The position numbers were made by a program, and so were the translations under genes. Positions 37,544-47,108 of a stretch of 64,000 bases of DNA are shown here, piece after piece; position 1 is the stretch's first letter, and every line of letters starts with the position of its first letter. A model generated the notes under the pieces. The model made no database searches. It was not told where the DNA came from and saw only the letters and a program-made list of their open reading frames with translations. The stretch is from Umezawaea tangerina (GTDB taxonomy: Bacteria > Actinomycetota > Actinomycetes > Mycobacteriales > Pseudonocardiaceae), in contig NZ_PVTF01000003.1 in assembly GCF_003002815.1 (NCBI RefSeq), forward strand, positions 248,001 through 312,000, read 5' to 3'.

Positions 37544-38367
37544 GCGGTGGTGTCCTCGATGCACTCCGTCGTTTCGTCCCCGGTGGCCGTGACCGCATGA
37601 TCGAGATCAAGTCCCGGACCGAGCTCGAGGCCATGCGCGCCGCGGGCCTCGTCGTCGCCCGCACGCTCGCCCTGGTGTCCTCGCACGCCAAGGCGGGCGT
37701 CAGCACGGCCGAGCTCGACGAGCTCGCCGAGCAGAGCATCCGCGACGCGGGCGCCGTGCCGTCCTTCAAGGGCTACCACGGCTTCCCGGCCAGCATCTGC
37801 GCGTCGGTCAACGAGCAGGTCGTCCACGGCATCCCCAGCCGCACCCAGGTGCTCGCCGAGGGCGACCTCATCTCCATCGACTGCGGCGCCATCCTCGACG
37901 GCTGGCACGGCGACTCGGCCCTCACCATCCCCATCGGCGAGGTGACGCCCGCGGAGCGCCTGCTGTCCGAGGCGACCCGCACGTCGATGCTCGCGGGCAT
38001 CGAGGCGGCGATCGCGGGCGGCAAGCTCAGCGACATCTCGTTCGCCATCGAGTCGGAGACGATCGCGGCGGGGGAGCGCGACGGCGTCGAGTACGGCATC
38101 GTCGACGGCTACGGCGGGCACGGCATCGGGACCAAGATGCACATGGACCCGTTCCTGCCGAACTACGGCAAGCCCGGCAAGGGCCCGCGGCTGAAGCCGG
38201 GGATGGCGATCGCGATCGAGCCGATGCTGACGCTGGGGAGCGAGCAGACGGCTGAGCTGGACGACGGGTGGACCGTGGTGACGACGGACAAGTCGCGGGC
38301 GGCGCACTGGGAGCACAGCATCGCGATCACGGAGGACGGGCCTTGGGTGCTCACTGCGCTTGAGTGA
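37540..38367 (+). CDS. map: Methionine aminopeptidase, type I
   Basis: 275 residues. All five metal ligands are present: Asp114, Asp125, His194, Glu227, Glu258 (counted from the GTG), plus His80 in [12 protein letters not shown]. Removes the initiator Met from nascent proteins, so co-location with secY-adk in the translation cluster fits. The GTG at 37540 overlaps the adk stop but lacks a good ribosome site; ATG 37597 ([13 protein letters not shown]) is a real alternative. Confidence 0.96.
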   Translation: MSGGVLDALRRFVPGGRDRMIEIKSRTELEAMRAAGLVVARTLALVSSHAKAGVSTAELDELAEQSIRDAGAVPSFKGYHGFPASICASVNEQVVHGIPSRTQVLAEGDLISIDCGAILDGWHGDSALTIPIGEVTPAERLLSEATRTSMLAGIEAAIAGGKLSDISFAIESETIAAGERDGVEYGIVDGYGGHGIGTKMHMDPFLPNYGKPGKGPRLKPGMAIAIEPMLTLGSEQTAELDDGWTVVTTDKSRAAHWEHSIAITEDGPWVLTALE

Positions 38368-38503
38368 TGTTCTGGGTGGTGCGGGAAGGGTCTTGCCTTC
38401 GGGTGGGGCCCTTTTTGCGTTGTGCTGGGGTGTTGGTGTGTGGGGTGTCGGTGGTGTGTCGGCTCGCCCTTCGGGCATTGCGCTTGGGGGGTGTGCGGTG
38501 GGT

Positions 38504-38619
38504 GTGGTCGATTTGACTTGGGGCCCCTTTTTTGGGCTTCGTCGGGCGAAAAAGGGCAGGTGGTGGAGCCTGCCCGCCGACCGATTTTAAGCCCAAAAAC
38601 CCCAAGTCAAATCGACCAC
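38504..38619. repeat. Nested inverted-repeat element between map and the DUF1707 gene
   Basis: Perfect 20-bp outer arms (38504-38523 and 38600-38619). Inside them, TTTTTTGGGCTT (38528-38539) pairs with AAGCCCAAAAA (38589-38599), and the centre holds GGCAGG/CCTGCC plus a GTCGGGCG/CGCCGAC pairing. The whole could fold into one long cruciform or RNA stem of about 115 bases. Upstream, CGCCCTTCGGGC is a three-base-loop mini-hairpin like those in the element at 14395. No ORF of its own; resembles a dispersed non-autonomous repeat. The rest of the gap 38368-38811 is G/T-rich without genes. Confidence 0.75.
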
Positions 38620-38811
38620 GGTTGCGTGCTTATGGGACGAGCGGTGGCTTCGGCTTGGTTGTGGGTTGGGTGGCTTGGGTGGGCGGGGTGGGGCTGCCTG
38701 TGGGCCTTGGTTGGTTGGCCTTGGTGGTGGGTGGGCTGGCGGCCACCTGGGGGATGCGGGACGGGGGCTAGCACCATGTTGTGGGGGTGGGGGGTGCGTC
38801 AGGCTTGGGGG

Positions 38812-39291
38812 GTGACCGACGACACGCCGACGATGAGGGCCGCTGACAACGATCGCGAGGCGGTCGTCGAGCAGCTGGCGCGTGCACAGGCCGAGGGGCG
38901 GTTGGATCTCGCGGAGTTCGATGAGCGGGTTCGGCTCGTCTGGGTGGCGCAAACGTATGCGGATCTGGCCGCGCTGACGGCCGACCTGCCGCCGGACCGG
39001 CCGATCGTGCCGGTGGCGACGAGGCCGCCGATGCCGGTCCACCAGCATCGGAGCTATCGGCCCGAGGGGTACCAGCACGCGACCTACCAGGTGGAACAGC
39101 GGGGGACCGGACGGGCGGGTCGGTTGTTCTTCCAGGCGTGGGTGGCCGCGAGTATGATCAACTTCGTGATCTGGGGACTGGTCTCCATCACGAGCCTGGA
39201 GTGGGTCTACCCGTGGTGGATCTGGGTCGTGGGCCCCTGGGGGGCGCTGATCCTGGCGCGGCGGATGACCCGATTTGGGTTGCCGCGCTGA
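38812..39291 (+). CDS. DUF1707 membrane protein
   Basis: 159 residues. N-terminal DUF1707 domain ([53 protein letters not shown]), then a His/Tyr/Arg linker and two hydrophobic segments (about 113-130 [17 protein letters not shown] and 134-150 [16 protein letters not shown]). The domain is common in actinobacterial membrane proteins of unknown role. Start GTG 38812 gives the usual short lead before RAADxDRE; ATG 38833 and ATG 38776 are alternatives. The last codons overlap the -35 of the infA promoter. Confidence 0.72.
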   Translation: MTDDTPTMRAADNDREAVVEQLARAQAEGRLDLAEFDERVRLVWVAQTYADLAALTADLPPDRPIVPVATRPPMPVHQHRSYRPEGYQHATYQVEQRGTGRAGRLFFQAWVAASMINFVIWGLVSITSLEWVYPWWIWVVGPWGALILARRMTRFGLPR

Positions 39292-39303
39292 ACTGCGTAC
39301 TAT
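39275..39303 (+). promoter_or_regulatory. Probable promoter of infA-rpmJ-rpsM operon
   Basis: TTGGGT (39275-39280), 17-bp spacer, TACTAT (39298-39303). The -35 is inside the last codons of the DUF1707 gene and the -10 just behind its stop. Leader of about 150 nt to infA. Confidence 0.6.
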
Positions 39304-39460
39304 GGGTAGGTGGCGCACACGTCGCGCCGGTTCCGTCATGCCTGTGATGGTGGCCAGCAATGGCCGAACTCCAGGTGATCAGTGGTTCGCAAGGGCCGGT
39401 CGGAGTCGGGGTAGCGCGTGTCCACATCCGGGAATACCACCGTCACGAAACGCGGAGGAC

Positions 39461-39682
39461 ATGGGCAAGAAGGACGGGGCCATTGAGGTCGAGGGCCGCG
39501 TAGTCGAGCCGCTCCCCAACGCGATGTTCCGAGTCGAGTTGGAGAACGGTCACAAGGTCCTGGCACACATCAGCGGCAAGATGCGTCAGCACTACATCCG
39601 AATCCTTCCAGAGGACCGGGTTGTCGTGGAGCTCTCGCCCTACGACCTGTCCCGAGGGCGCATCGTCTACCGCTACAAGTGA
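39461..39682 (+). CDS. infA: Translation initiation factor IF-1
   Basis: 73 residues, OB fold. [54 protein letters not shown] is near-invariant in the phylum. CGGAGGA ribosome site at 39453-39458; the upstream extension of the frame is leader. Confidence 0.98.
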   Translation: MGKKDGAIEVEGRVVEPLPNAMFRVELENGHKVLAHISGKMRQHYIRILPEDRVVVELSPYDLSRGRIVYRYK

Positions 39683-39690
39683 CCTCCACG

Positions 39691-39716
39691 GTGTCCGGGG
39701 CAGACGCCCCGGACAC
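39691..39716 (+). other. Hairpin between infA and rpmJ
   Basis: Perfect 11-bp arms (GTGTCCGGGGC/GCCCCGGACAC) and AGAC loop, 24 bases before the rpmJ GTG. No T-run. It may be an intercistronic stability or attenuation element. Confidence 0.6.
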
Positions 39717-39740
39717 GCGGCAAAGCAGGAGAGCGCAGGC

Positions 39741-39854
39741 GTGAAGGTCCAGCCGAGCGTCAAGAAGATCTGCGACAAGTGCAAGGTGATCCGCCGCCAC
39801 GGTCGGGTCATGGTGATCTGCGAGAACCTGCGCCACAAGCAGCGTCAGGGCTGA
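39741..39854 (+). CDS. rpmJ: 50S ribosomal protein L36, zinc-binding type
   Basis: 37 residues, [37 protein letters not shown]; zinc ligands Cys11, Cys14, Cys27 and His32 are all present. GTG start behind AGGAGAG. Confidence 0.97.
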   Translation: MKVQPSVKKICDKCKVIRRHGRVMVICENLRHKQRQG

Positions 39855-40069
39855 TCAACCCCTAGCACGACGTCGCAGCTCCTCGGAACGACGCGACACA
39901 TTGAAGCCTCCTCGCACCTGCCGGGCGTCTCGACGCCCGGCGCACCCCCGGACTCCAGGCCGGGGCCGGGACACCACGTGCGAAAGCACGCGGAACGGCA
40001 CAGCGAGTCAGTCCCGGAACCGGGCGAGGAGCAGACCTGGAGCGACAACCTGTTAGGAGCAAGCGCCGT
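39855..40069 (+). promoter_or_regulatory. Structured leader of rpsM (alpha operon)
   Basis: 215 bp between rpmJ and rpsM with at least three compact hairpins: GCCGGGCG/CGCCCGGC (39920-39941), CGTGC-GAAA-GCACG with a GNRA tetraloop (39977-39990), and CCCGG-AA-CCGGG near 40015. This arrangement in front of rpsM-rpsK-rpsD is a plausible site for S4-mediated control as in E. coli; that role is inference. Confidence 0.45.
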
Positions 40070-40450
40070 ATGGCACGACTCGCTGGCGTCGACCTCCCCC
40101 GCGAAAAGCGGATGGAGATCGCGCTGACCTACATCTTCGGTATCGGTCGCACGCGCTCGAAAGAGCTGCTGACCGCTACCGGGATCAACTTTGACCTCCG
40201 GGTCAAGGACCTCGGTGACGATGACCTCGCGAAGCTGCGCGAGTACATCGAAGAGCACTTCAAGGTCGAGGGCGACCTCCGCCGCGAGGTTCAGGCCGAC
40301 ATCCGCCGGAAGATGGAAATCGGCTGCTACGAGGGTCTGCGCCACCGTCGCAACCTGCCCGTCCGCGGGCAGCGCACCAAGACGAACGCGCGCACCCGCA
40401 AGGGGCCGAAGAAGACCGTCGCCGGCAAGAAGAAGGCCGGAAAGAAGTAA
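40070..40450 (+). CDS. rpsM: 30S ribosomal protein S13
   Basis: 126 residues. [34 protein letters not shown] and the basic [33 protein letters not shown] end, which reaches the P-site tRNA. Ribosome site TTAGGAGC. Confidence 0.98.
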   Translation: MARLAGVDLPREKRMEIALTYIFGIGRTRSKELLTATGINFDLRVKDLGDDDLAKLREYIEEHFKVEGDLRREVQADIRRKMEIGCYEGLRHRRNLPVRGQRTKTNARTRKGPKKTVAGKKKAGKK

Positions 40451-40481
40451 GACCTCGCGTCTTAGGTAGGAGATCACCGAA

Positions 40482-40889
40482 GTGCCACCCAAGTCCCGCA
40501 CGGGCGCCGGGGTCAAGAAAGTCCGGCGCAAGGAAAAGAAGAACATCTCGCACGGCCAGGCCCACATCAAGAGCACGTTCAACAACACGATCGTGTCGAT
40601 CACCGACCCGACCGGGAACGTCATCGCCTGGGCGTCTGCCGGACACGTCGGCTTCAAGGGCTCTCGCAAGTCCACGCCGTTCGCCGCGCAGATGGCTGCT
40701 GAGAGCGCTGCCCGCAAGGCCGCTGAGCACGGCATGCGCAAGGTGGACGTCTTCGTGAAGGGTCCTGGCTCCGGCCGGGAGACCGCGATCCGTTCACTGC
40801 AGGCCGCAGGCCTCGAGGTCGGCACCATTCAAGACGTGACCCCGCAGCCCCACAACGGCTGCCGCCCGCCCAAGCGGCGCCGGGTCTGA
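40482..40889 (+). CDS. rpsK: 30S ribosomal protein S11
   Basis: 135 residues. INTERNAL blocks [44 protein letters not shown] and [20 protein letters not shown]; ends in [16 protein letters not shown] start after TAGGAGATC. Confidence 0.97.
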   Translation: MPPKSRTGAGVKKVRRKEKKNISHGQAHIKSTFNNTIVSITDPTGNVIAWASAGHVGFKGSRKSTPFAAQMAAESAARKAAEHGMRKVDVFVKGPGSGRETAIRSLQAAGLEVGTIQDVTPQPHNGCRPPKRRRV

Positions 40890-40912
40890 GGCACGGGGAG
40901 GAGTAAGAACTT

Positions 40913-41518
40913 ATGGCTCGCTATACGGGACCAGCAACGCGAATCTCGCGCCGTCTCAAGGTCGACCTCGTCGGCGGGGACCAGGCGTTCGAGCGTCGTC
41001 CTTACCCGCCCGGCCAGCACGGCCGCGGTCGGATCAAGGAGTCCGAGTACCTGCTTCAGCTCCAGGAGAAGCAGAAGGCTCGCTACACCTACGGCGTGCT
41101 GGAGAAGCAGTTCCGCCGTTACTACGAGGAAGCGGTTCGTCGCCCCGGCAAGACCGGTGAGAACCTGCTGCGCATCCTCGAGACCCGCCTCGACAACGTG
41201 GTGTACCGGGCCGGTCTGGCCCGCACCCGCCGGATGGCCCGCCAGCTGGTCGCCCACGGTCACTTCATCGTGAACGGCCAGAAGGTCAACATCCCGAGCT
41301 TCCGGGTGTCGAAGTTCGACATCATCGACGTGAAGCCGAAGTCGCTGCCGACGCTGCCCTTCGAGGTCGCCAAGGCCACCTTCGGTGACCGTCCGATCCC
41401 CGGTTGGCTGCAGGTCGTCCCCTCGACCCTCCGCATCCTGGTCCACCAGGTTCCGGAGCGGGCGCAGATCGACACGCCGGTGACCGAACAGCTCATCGTC
41501 GAGCTCTACTCGAAGTGA
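40913..41518 (+). CDS. rpsD: 30S ribosomal protein S4
   Basis: 201 residues, Cys-free form (the N-terminal zinc site is lost: YTGPATRISRRLKVDLVGG). S4 RNA-binding domain at RLDNVVYRAGLARTRRMARQLVAHGHFIVNGQKVNIPSF. 16S assembly initiator and, in E. coli, repressor of the alpha operon. Confidence 0.98.
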   Translation: MARYTGPATRISRRLKVDLVGGDQAFERRPYPPGQHGRGRIKESEYLLQLQEKQKARYTYGVLEKQFRRYYEEAVRRPGKTGENLLRILETRLDNVVYRAGLARTRRMARQLVAHGHFIVNGQKVNIPSFRVSKFDIIDVKPKSLPTLPFEVAKATFGDRPIPGWLQVVPSTLRILVHQVPERAQIDTPVTEQLIVELYSK

Positions 41519-41524
41519 TCCTCT

Positions 41525-41558
41525 TCCGGCCGGCCACCACTCCAGGTGGCCGGCCGGA
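41525..41558 (+). other. Strong hairpin between rpsD and rpoA
   Basis: Perfect 14-bp arms (41525-41538/41545-41558) with ACTCCA loop, six bases past the rpsD stop and 115 before rpoA. No T-run. Terminator-like in strength; could adjust rpoA relative to the ribosomal genes. Confidence 0.65.
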
Positions 41559-41672
41559 GTCGGGTCCCACGGCGGCGCGAATGGTGTGCCGCACGTGTTT
41601 GCCGGTCTCCGCGACCGGTGGCTGTCCCTCGGCGTCAAATAGCGGGCGTCGTTGAGCTGAAAGAAGAACCCA

Positions 41673-42722
41673 GTGCTTATTTCCCAGCGCCCCTCGCTCG
41701 GCGAGGAGTCCGTCAACGAGACCCGCTCCCGGTTCGTGATCGAGCCGCTCGAGCCGGGCTTCGGCTACACCCTCGGCAACTCCATCCGCCGCACCCTGCT
41801 CTCCTCGATCCCCGGCGCAGCCGTGACCAGCATCCGCATCGACGGCGTGCTGCACGAGTTCACCACCGTGCCCGGTGTCAAGGAGGACGTCACCGACGTG
41901 ATCCTGAACCTCAAGGAGCTGGTCGTCAGCTCCGAGGAGGACGAGCCGGTGACCATGTACCTGCGCAAGCAGGGCCCTGGTGCGGTGACCGCAGGCGACA
42001 TCGTGCCCCCGGCCGGTGTCACCGTGCACAACCCCGACCTGCACATCGCCACCCTGAACGGCAAGGGCAAGCTGGAGATCGAGCTCGTCGTCGAGCGCGG
42101 TCGCGGCTACGTCCCCGCCGTCCAGAACAAGCAGGCCGGTGCCGAGATCGGCCGGATCCCGGTTGACTCGATCTACTCGCCCGTCATGAAGGTGACCTAC
42201 AAGGTCGAGGCCACCCGTGTCGAGCAGCGCACCGACTTCGACAAGCTGATCCTCGACGTGGAGACCAAGCCCTCCATCACGCCGAGGGACGCCGTCGCGT
42301 CCGCGGGCAAGACCCTGGTCGAGCTGTTCGGACTCGCCCGCGAGCTGAACATCGACGCCGAGGGCATCGAGATCGGCCCCTCGCCCGCCGAGGCGGACAC
42401 CATCGCGGCGTTCGCGATGCCGATCGAGGACCTCGACCTCACCGTGCGGTCGTACAACTGCCTCAAGCGCGAAGGCATCCACACGGTCGGCGAACTGGTC
42501 TCGCGCAGCGAGGCGGACTTGCTGGACATTCGCAACTTCGGTGCCAAGTCGATCGACGAGGTCAAGATGAAGCTCGTCGGTCTCGGCCTGGCCCTGAAGG
42601 ACAGCCCCCCTGGGTTCGACCCGTCCGCCGCCGCTGCCGACTACCCGGCAGAGGGCTGGGCGGACGGCGGCGTGGACACCCACGACGACGGTCAGGACTA
42701 CGCGGAGACCGAGCAGCTCTGA
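41673..42722 (+). CDS. rpoA: DNA-directed RNA polymerase subunit alpha
   Basis: 349 residues. N-terminal assembly domain ([34 protein letters not shown]), linker, and C-terminal domain (about 252-318; [45 protein letters not shown]) for UP elements and activators. An acidic tail ([19 protein letters not shown]) is typical of actinobacteria. GTG start after GAAAGAAG. Confidence 0.98.
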   Translation: MLISQRPSLGEESVNETRSRFVIEPLEPGFGYTLGNSIRRTLLSSIPGAAVTSIRIDGVLHEFTTVPGVKEDVTDVILNLKELVVSSEEDEPVTMYLRKQGPGAVTAGDIVPPAGVTVHNPDLHIATLNGKGKLEIELVVERGRGYVPAVQNKQAGAEIGRIPVDSIYSPVMKVTYKVEATRVEQRTDFDKLILDVETKPSITPRDAVASAGKTLVELFGLARELNIDAEGIEIGPSPAEADTIAAFAMPIEDLDLTVRSYNCLKREGIHTVGELVSRSEADLLDIRNFGAKSIDEVKMKLVGLGLALKDSPPGFDPSAAAADYPAEGWADGGVDTHDDGQDYAETEQL

Positions 42723-42781
42723 AGGCCGTGACAACGGCTGGGCCGGAGCAGAGGATCAGAAAGTAATCCGAGGAGCAAGCG

Positions 42782-43363
42782 ATGCCCACCCCCACTAAGG
42801 GACCCCGTCTCGGCGGGTCGCCGGCCCACGAGCGGCTCATGCTGGCCAACCTGGCCACCGCGCTGTTCACCCACGGCCGGATCACGACCACCGAGGCGAA
42901 GGCGAAGCGGCTGCGGCCGTACGCCGAGAAGCTGATCAGCAAGGCCAAGGTCGGCGACCTGCACAACCGTCGCGAGATCCTGAAGGTCATCCGCGACAAG
43001 GACGTCGTCCACAAGCTGTTCGCGGAGATCGGCCCGTTCTTCGTCGACCGCAACGGCGGCTACACCCGCATCACGAAGACGCTGGCGCGCAAGGGCGACA
43101 ACGCCCCCATGGCCGTCATCGAGCTGGTGCAGCAGAAGCTGGTCACCACCGAGGCCGAGGCGGCCCGGAAGACCAAGTTCGCCAAGGACGAGAAGGCAGC
43201 GGCCCCGGCCGCCGTCGAATCGGACGCCGAGTCGGACTCTTCGGCGAAGGTCGTGGACCAGGACGCCGAGGCGCCCGAGTCCGCCACCAAGGACGCCGCG
43301 AAGGACCCCGCTGAGGGTGCTGACGAGGCCCCGAAGGCCGAGGACAAGAAGGACGAGTCCTGA
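42782..43363 (+). CDS. rplQ: 50S ribosomal protein L17 with long acidic tail
   Basis: 193 residues against about 120 for the core. The core ([52 protein letters not shown]) ends near residue 130. The rest is an Ala/Glu/Asp/Lys-rich low-complexity tail ([22 protein letters not shown]), presumably exposed at the ribosome surface. Such tails occur in other actinobacteria; the function is unknown. Confidence 0.97.
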   Translation: MPTPTKGPRLGGSPAHERLMLANLATALFTHGRITTTEAKAKRLRPYAEKLISKAKVGDLHNRREILKVIRDKDVVHKLFAEIGPFFVDRNGGYTRITKTLARKGDNAPMAVIELVQQKLVTTEAEAARKTKFAKDEKAAAPAAVESDAESDSSAKVVDQDAEAPESATKDAAKDPAEGADEAPKAEDKKDES

Positions 43364-43377
43364 CGGACCCGCTCATC

Positions 43378-44211
43378 GTGGACGAGCCCGTTGTTCCCCC
43401 TGGGGACAGCGGGCTCGTTCGCGTGCGCCTCGACCTGGCCTACGACGGCACCGACTTCTCCGGGTGGGCCCGCCAGCCCGGCCGCCGCACGGTCTGCGGC
43501 GTCCTGGAGGACACCCTGTCGATGGTGCTGCGCGAGGACGTCCGGCTCACCGTCGCGGGCCGCACCGACGCCGGTGTGCACGCGACCGGGCAGGTGGCCC
43601 ACGTCGACCTCCCGTCGACCGCCGACGTCGCCGGGCTGCCGAAGCGGCTGGCCCGCGCGCTGCCCGCGGACGTGCGGGTGTTCCGGACGCGGGTCGTGCC
43701 CGCCGAGTTCGACGCCAGGTTCTCCGCCATGCGCAGGCACTACGAGTACCGGGTCACCGACGCCGAGGCGGGCGCGCACCCGCTGCGCAGGCTGGACACC
43801 CTGTCCTGGCCGCGGCCGCTGGACCTCGACGCGCTGACCGAGGCGTCCGCGCTGCTGCTGGGCGAACGGGACTTCTGCGCCTTCTGCCGCCGCCGCGAGG
43901 GCGCGACCACGATCCGCGAGCTCCAGCGCCTGGACTGGACGCGGGCCCAGGACGGTGTGCTGACCGCCCACGTGTCCGCCGACGCGTTCTGCCACAGCAT
44001 GGTCCGCAGCCTCGTGGGGGCGCTCCTGGCCGTCGGGGAGGGCCGCAAACCGCCCGCCTGGCCCGCTTCCCTGCTGACCTCCACCGAACGCTCCAGCCAG
44101 GTCGCCGTGGCCCCTCCGCACGGGCTCGCGCTCGTGCGCGTGGACTACCCGCCGGACGCCGAGCTGGCCGCCCGCTCCGCGGTCACCCGCAACGTGCGCG
44201 TCCTGGGCTGA
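43378..44211 (+). CDS. truA: tRNA pseudouridine(38-40) synthase
   Basis: 277 residues. [33 protein letters not shown], and the catalytic [18 protein letters not shown] with Asp64. Modifies U38-U40 of the tRNA anticodon arm. GTG start 15 bases after rplQ; its stop is inside the hairpin at 44209-44252. Confidence 0.95.
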   Translation: MDEPVVPPGDSGLVRVRLDLAYDGTDFSGWARQPGRRTVCGVLEDTLSMVLREDVRLTVAGRTDAGVHATGQVAHVDLPSTADVAGLPKRLARALPADVRVFRTRVVPAEFDARFSAMRRHYEYRVTDAEAGAHPLRRLDTLSWPRPLDLDALTEASALLLGERDFCAFCRRREGATTIRELQRLDWTRAQDGVLTAHVSADAFCHSMVRSLVGALLAVGEGRKPPAWPASLLTSTERSSQVAVAPPHGLALVRVDYPPDAELAARSAVTRNVRVLG

Positions 44212-44252
44212 CGCCCGCGCCCGGTACCTCGAAGAGGCGGGCGCGGGCGTCA
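44209..44252. terminator. Bidirectional terminator between truA and the hydrolase gene
   Basis: Perfect 14-bp inverted repeat (44209-44222/44239-44252) that includes the truA stop codon, ending five bases from the convergent gene's stop. Serves both strands by position. Confidence 0.75.
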
Positions 44253-44256
44253 GGTC

Positions 44257-44988
44257 CTACTTCAGGTGCCGGGTGAAGAACCGGCTGCTGTCCTCCCCGG
44301 CGTAGGACGGGACGCCGATGTGCCCGCCCATGTTGGCGTGCAGCGTCTTCTCCTTGGAGCCGAAGGCGTCGAACAGGTCCAGTGCCATCTGGCGGTCGTT
44401 GTGCTCGTCGTCCCACTGGAGCAGGACGTGCAGCGGGATGGTGACCTGCCGGGCCTGCTCGACGATGCCGCGGGGCACGTAGCTCCCGGCGAACAGGCCC
44501 GCGGCCGCGATCCGCGGCTCGACCACCGCCAGCCGGACGCCGATCGAGATCACCCCTCCGGAGAACCCGACCGGGCCGCTGATCCCCGGCAGCTCCAGCA
44601 GGGCGTCCAGGGTGGCCTGCCACTCCGGCACGGCCTGGTCGACCAGCGGGAGGACGAGCCGGTCGACGACCTCGTCGGGGACGGGCTCGCCGGCCTCCAC
44701 GGCCCGGCGCAGGTCGGCTCGGGCCTCGTCGGCGGCGGGAGAACGGGGCCGGTCACCGGCTCCGGGGAGCTCGATGGTGGCCGCGGCGAAACCCTGCGCC
44801 ACGGCGTGCCGGGCACGGGCCGCCAGCCGGGGGTGCATCCTGTCCAGCCCGCCGGGGTGGCCCATCAGGATCACCGGGACCGGTGCGGACGCGGGTTCGG
44901 GCGTCCACAGGACGCCGGGGACGCCGTCGAGGGTGAACCGGCGTTCGAGGACGCCGTCGTCGAGGTGCTGTTCCGAGGTGAGTCGCAT
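44257..44988 (-). CDS. Alpha/beta hydrolase
   Basis: 243 residues of the dienelactone hydrolase/acyl-esterase type. Seen: HPGG oxyanion turn (44-47), nucleophile elbow GFSGG with Ser143, acid in LLQWDDE (Asp193 or 194) and His223 in MGGHIGV. The N-terminal DGVPGVLWTPEPASAPVPVILMGHPGG is typical of prodrug-esterase-like members. Cytoplasmic; substrate unknown. Convergent with truA. Confidence 0.8.
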   Translation of the reverse strand: MRLTSEQHLDDGVLERRFTLDGVPGVLWTPEPASAPVPVILMGHPGGLDRMHPRLAARARHAVAQGFAAATIELPGAGDRPRSPAADEARADLRRAVEAGEPVPDEVVDRLVLPLVDQAVPEWQATLDALLELPGISGPVGFSGGVISIGVRLAVVEPRIAAAGLFAGSYVPRGIVEQARQVTIPLHVLLQWDDEHNDRQMALDLFDAFGSKEKTLHANMGGHIGVPSYAGEDSSRFFTRHLK

Positions 44989-45195
44989 GGTCGTGCCTTT
45001 CGGGAGTGCTCGTGAACGGCGCTCCCGGACGACCTACCGCCCGACCATGACCCCTGAGGGGAGCACCCATGTCGATACTGCGGTCACGGGTACCACCTCC
45101 TCGGTCTCCAGCACGGTCGTCGGGAAGGTAGCAGCGGTCGACGTGGGGCACCAACGGGTTTTCCGCACGCCGTGCGGTCGCGACCCCCGGAACGG

Positions 45196-45234
45196 GGCAA
45201 GGCCCCCCACTGCGAGGAAGTGGGGGGCCTTGCC
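45196..45234. terminator. 16-bp hairpin terminator downstream of the subtilisin gene
   Basis: Perfect arms (45196-45211/45219-45234) with a seven-base loop, 27 bases past the minus-strand stop at 45261. No T-run. Strong enough to act in both directions. Confidence 0.75.
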
Positions 45235-45260
45235 GGTGTCCTGTCCGCTGCGATGAGGAC

Positions 45261-46856
45261 CTAGATGGTGAGCGTCCACGAGTCGATGGACCCGGTGTCC
45301 TGGGCGTAGAGGTCCTTGGCCTGGAGCTTCCACTCGCCGTTGGCGGTCTCGGCGGAGAGGTCGAGGGTGTAGGTGGCGTTCACGTCGTCCGCGCTGTCGC
45401 TGCCGTTGGACGCCTTCAGCATCCGCGAGGCACCACTGGGCGTGATGAGCGAGAGCTCCACGTCACCGCGGTAGGTGTGCTTGACGTGCACCTCGACCTT
45501 GGCGGTCGCGGAGGCCTTGTTCTTGCAGCCCGAGATGGTGATGGAGCTGGTCACACCCGCACCCTTGTCCGGGATCGCGACGTCGGTGTCGTTGACCTGC
45601 GGGGTGCAGCCGGTGGGCGGCGGGCCGGTGGTGCCGCCGACCAGGAACAGCAGCTTGTTCGGCGAACCGGTGCCGGGGTCCGGGATGGCGCCGGAGGTGG
45701 CCCCGTTCACCAGCGCGTCGCGGACCTCGGCGGGGGTGGCCGCCGGGTTGCTCGCCAGGTAGACCGCGGCGGCGCCGACCACGTGGGGCGTGGCCATCGA
45801 GGTGCCGCTGATGGTGTTGCTGGCGTTGTCGTCGGTCAGCCAGGACGACGTGATGTTCGTGCCGGGACCGAAGATGTCCAGGCAGGTGCCGATGTTGGAG
45901 TACGACGCCTTGACGTCGGTGATCTCCGTCGCGCCGACGGTGATGGCGTTCGGCGTGCGCGCCGGCGAGGTGTTGCAGGCGTCGGCGCCGAAGCTGTTGC
46001 CCGCCGCGAGGCCGTAGGTCACGCCCGCCGCGATGGAGTTCGTCACGGCGAGGTCGACGGTGTCGTTCGCGCCACCGCCGAGGCTCATGTTCGCGACCGC
46101 CGGACCGGGGTTGGCCAGGTGGTTCGCGGTGACCCAGTCGATGCCCGCGATGACGCCCTCGTAGGTGCCGGAACCCGCGCAGTTGAGCACGCGGACGCCG
46201 ACGAGCTTCACGGCCTTGGCGACGCCGTACTTCGTGCCGCCGACCGTGCCGGACACGTGCGTGCCGTGGCCCGCGCAGTCGGTGGCGTCGTTGTCGTTGT
46301 CGACGGTGTCGATACCGGAAACGGCACGGCCACCGGCGAACTCGCTGTGGCTGAAGCGGATTCCGGTGTCGATGATGTACGCCGTAACCCCTTCGCCGCT
46401 GTTCGGGTACGTGTAGGAGTTGTCAAGCGGAAGCGCGTGCTGGTCGATCCGGTCGATTCCCCACGACGTCGTGGGCGTCTGCGTGTCGGAGGCGGTCACC
46501 TCGGAGTCCTGCTCCACGTAGGCGACCGTCGGGTCCGCGGCGAGCTTGCGGGCCTGCTGCTCGGTCATCGACGCGGAGAACCCGCGGACCGCGCTCTGGT
46601 AGGTGTGCTTGACCTTCGCGTCGTACTTCGCGCTCAGGCTCGCGGTCGTCGAGCTGACGTCGGCGGCTCCGGCGCCCTTGAGGACCACGATGTAGCTGTC
46701 CTTCAACGCCTTCGCGGTGGTGGTCCCGCGAATGTCGCCCTCCGGGGCCGCGCCGGCCGATGCTCCGGTCAGCGCCGCGGTGATCGCCACCGCGGTGGTG
46801 GTGGCCAGTCCGAGGACGGCCGCCCTTCTGGCCCAAGATGCCCGAACATCTCCCAT
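45261..46856 (-). CDS. Secreted S8 subtilisin-like protease with C-terminal P domain
   Basis: 531 residues. Signal peptide (about 1-37, RRAAVLGLATTTAVAITAALTGASAGA), inhibitor-I9 propeptide (about 54-122, YIVVLKG...AYVEQDSEV), S8 catalytic domain (about 130-405) with Asp163 (IIDTG), His197 (GHGTHVSG), oxyanion Asn287 and Ser353 (GTSMATPHV), then a Pro/Gly linker and a proprotein-convertase P domain (about 428-531; KVEVHVKHTYRGDVELSLITPSG, ending DTGSIDSWTLTI). Start 46856 has AGGGAG nine bases upstream; ATG 46874 has none. No transmembrane anchor, so unlike MycP it is released. Not obviously part of the adjacent ESX locus. Confidence 0.9.
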   Translation of the reverse strand: MGDVRASWARRAAVLGLATTTAVAITAALTGASAGAAPEGDIRGTTTAKALKDSYIVVLKGAGAADVSSTTASLSAKYDAKVKHTYQSAVRGFSASMTEQQARKLAADPTVAYVEQDSEVTASDTQTPTTSWGIDRIDQHALPLDNSYTYPNSGEGVTAYIIDTGIRFSHSEFAGGRAVSGIDTVDNDNDATDCAGHGTHVSGTVGGTKYGVAKAVKLVGVRVLNCAGSGTYEGVIAGIDWVTANHLANPGPAVANMSLGGGANDTVDLAVTNSIAAGVTYGLAAGNSFGADACNTSPARTPNAITVGATEITDVKASYSNIGTCLDIFGPGTNITSSWLTDDNASNTISGTSMATPHVVGAAAVYLASNPAATPAEVRDALVNGATSGAIPDPGTGSPNKLLFLVGGTTGPPPTGCTPQVNDTDVAIPDKGAGVTSSITISGCKNKASATAKVEVHVKHTYRGDVELSLITPSGASRMLKASNGSDSADDVNATYTLDLSAETANGEWKLQAKDLYAQDTGSIDSWTLTI

Positions 46857-46884
46857 ATCAGGGTTCTCCCTCATCGCAGGGTGT

Positions 46885-46918
46885 GCACGGAGCGTGTCGC
46901 GGTCGATCCGCTCCGTGC
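46885..46918 (-). promoter_or_regulatory. Inverted repeat upstream of the subtilisin gene
   Basis: 10-bp arms GCACGGAGCG (46885-46894) and CGCTCCGTGC (46909-46918), 14-base spacer, 29 bases upstream of the start. Either an operator or a 5' UTR stem. A weak -35/-10 (TTGCAT, 17 bp, TATCAA on the minus strand) lies just upstream. Confidence 0.4.
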
Positions 46919-47046
46919 CCTACGGCATTTGATATTCTCCCTCGCCGCGCAATGCAAGAATTTGACGGGACAAACCGGGAGACGGATTGTCCACAGATTT
47001 TTCCGGCCTGTGAATGAATTGCTTCGCGGGGTCGATGGACACGCAC

Positions 47047-47085
47047 AAAAAATTGTGCCCCGGTCCTGAATGGTCCGGGGCACAA
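47047..47085 (-). terminator. Rho-independent terminator of the eccE operon
   Basis: On the minus strand: an 11-bp GC-rich stem (arms 47053-47063 and about 47074-47085, internal T-T mismatch) followed by six T (47052-47047). Classical form, 24 bases past the stop at 47109. Confidence 0.88.
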
Positions 47086-47108
47086 CTCGTATCCGAATAA
47101 TGGGAAAG

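Noticed and set aside
38351-38605. 84-codon minus-strand ORF over the nested inverted repeat
   Set aside because: Its residues are dictated by the repeat arms; no start signal or domain.
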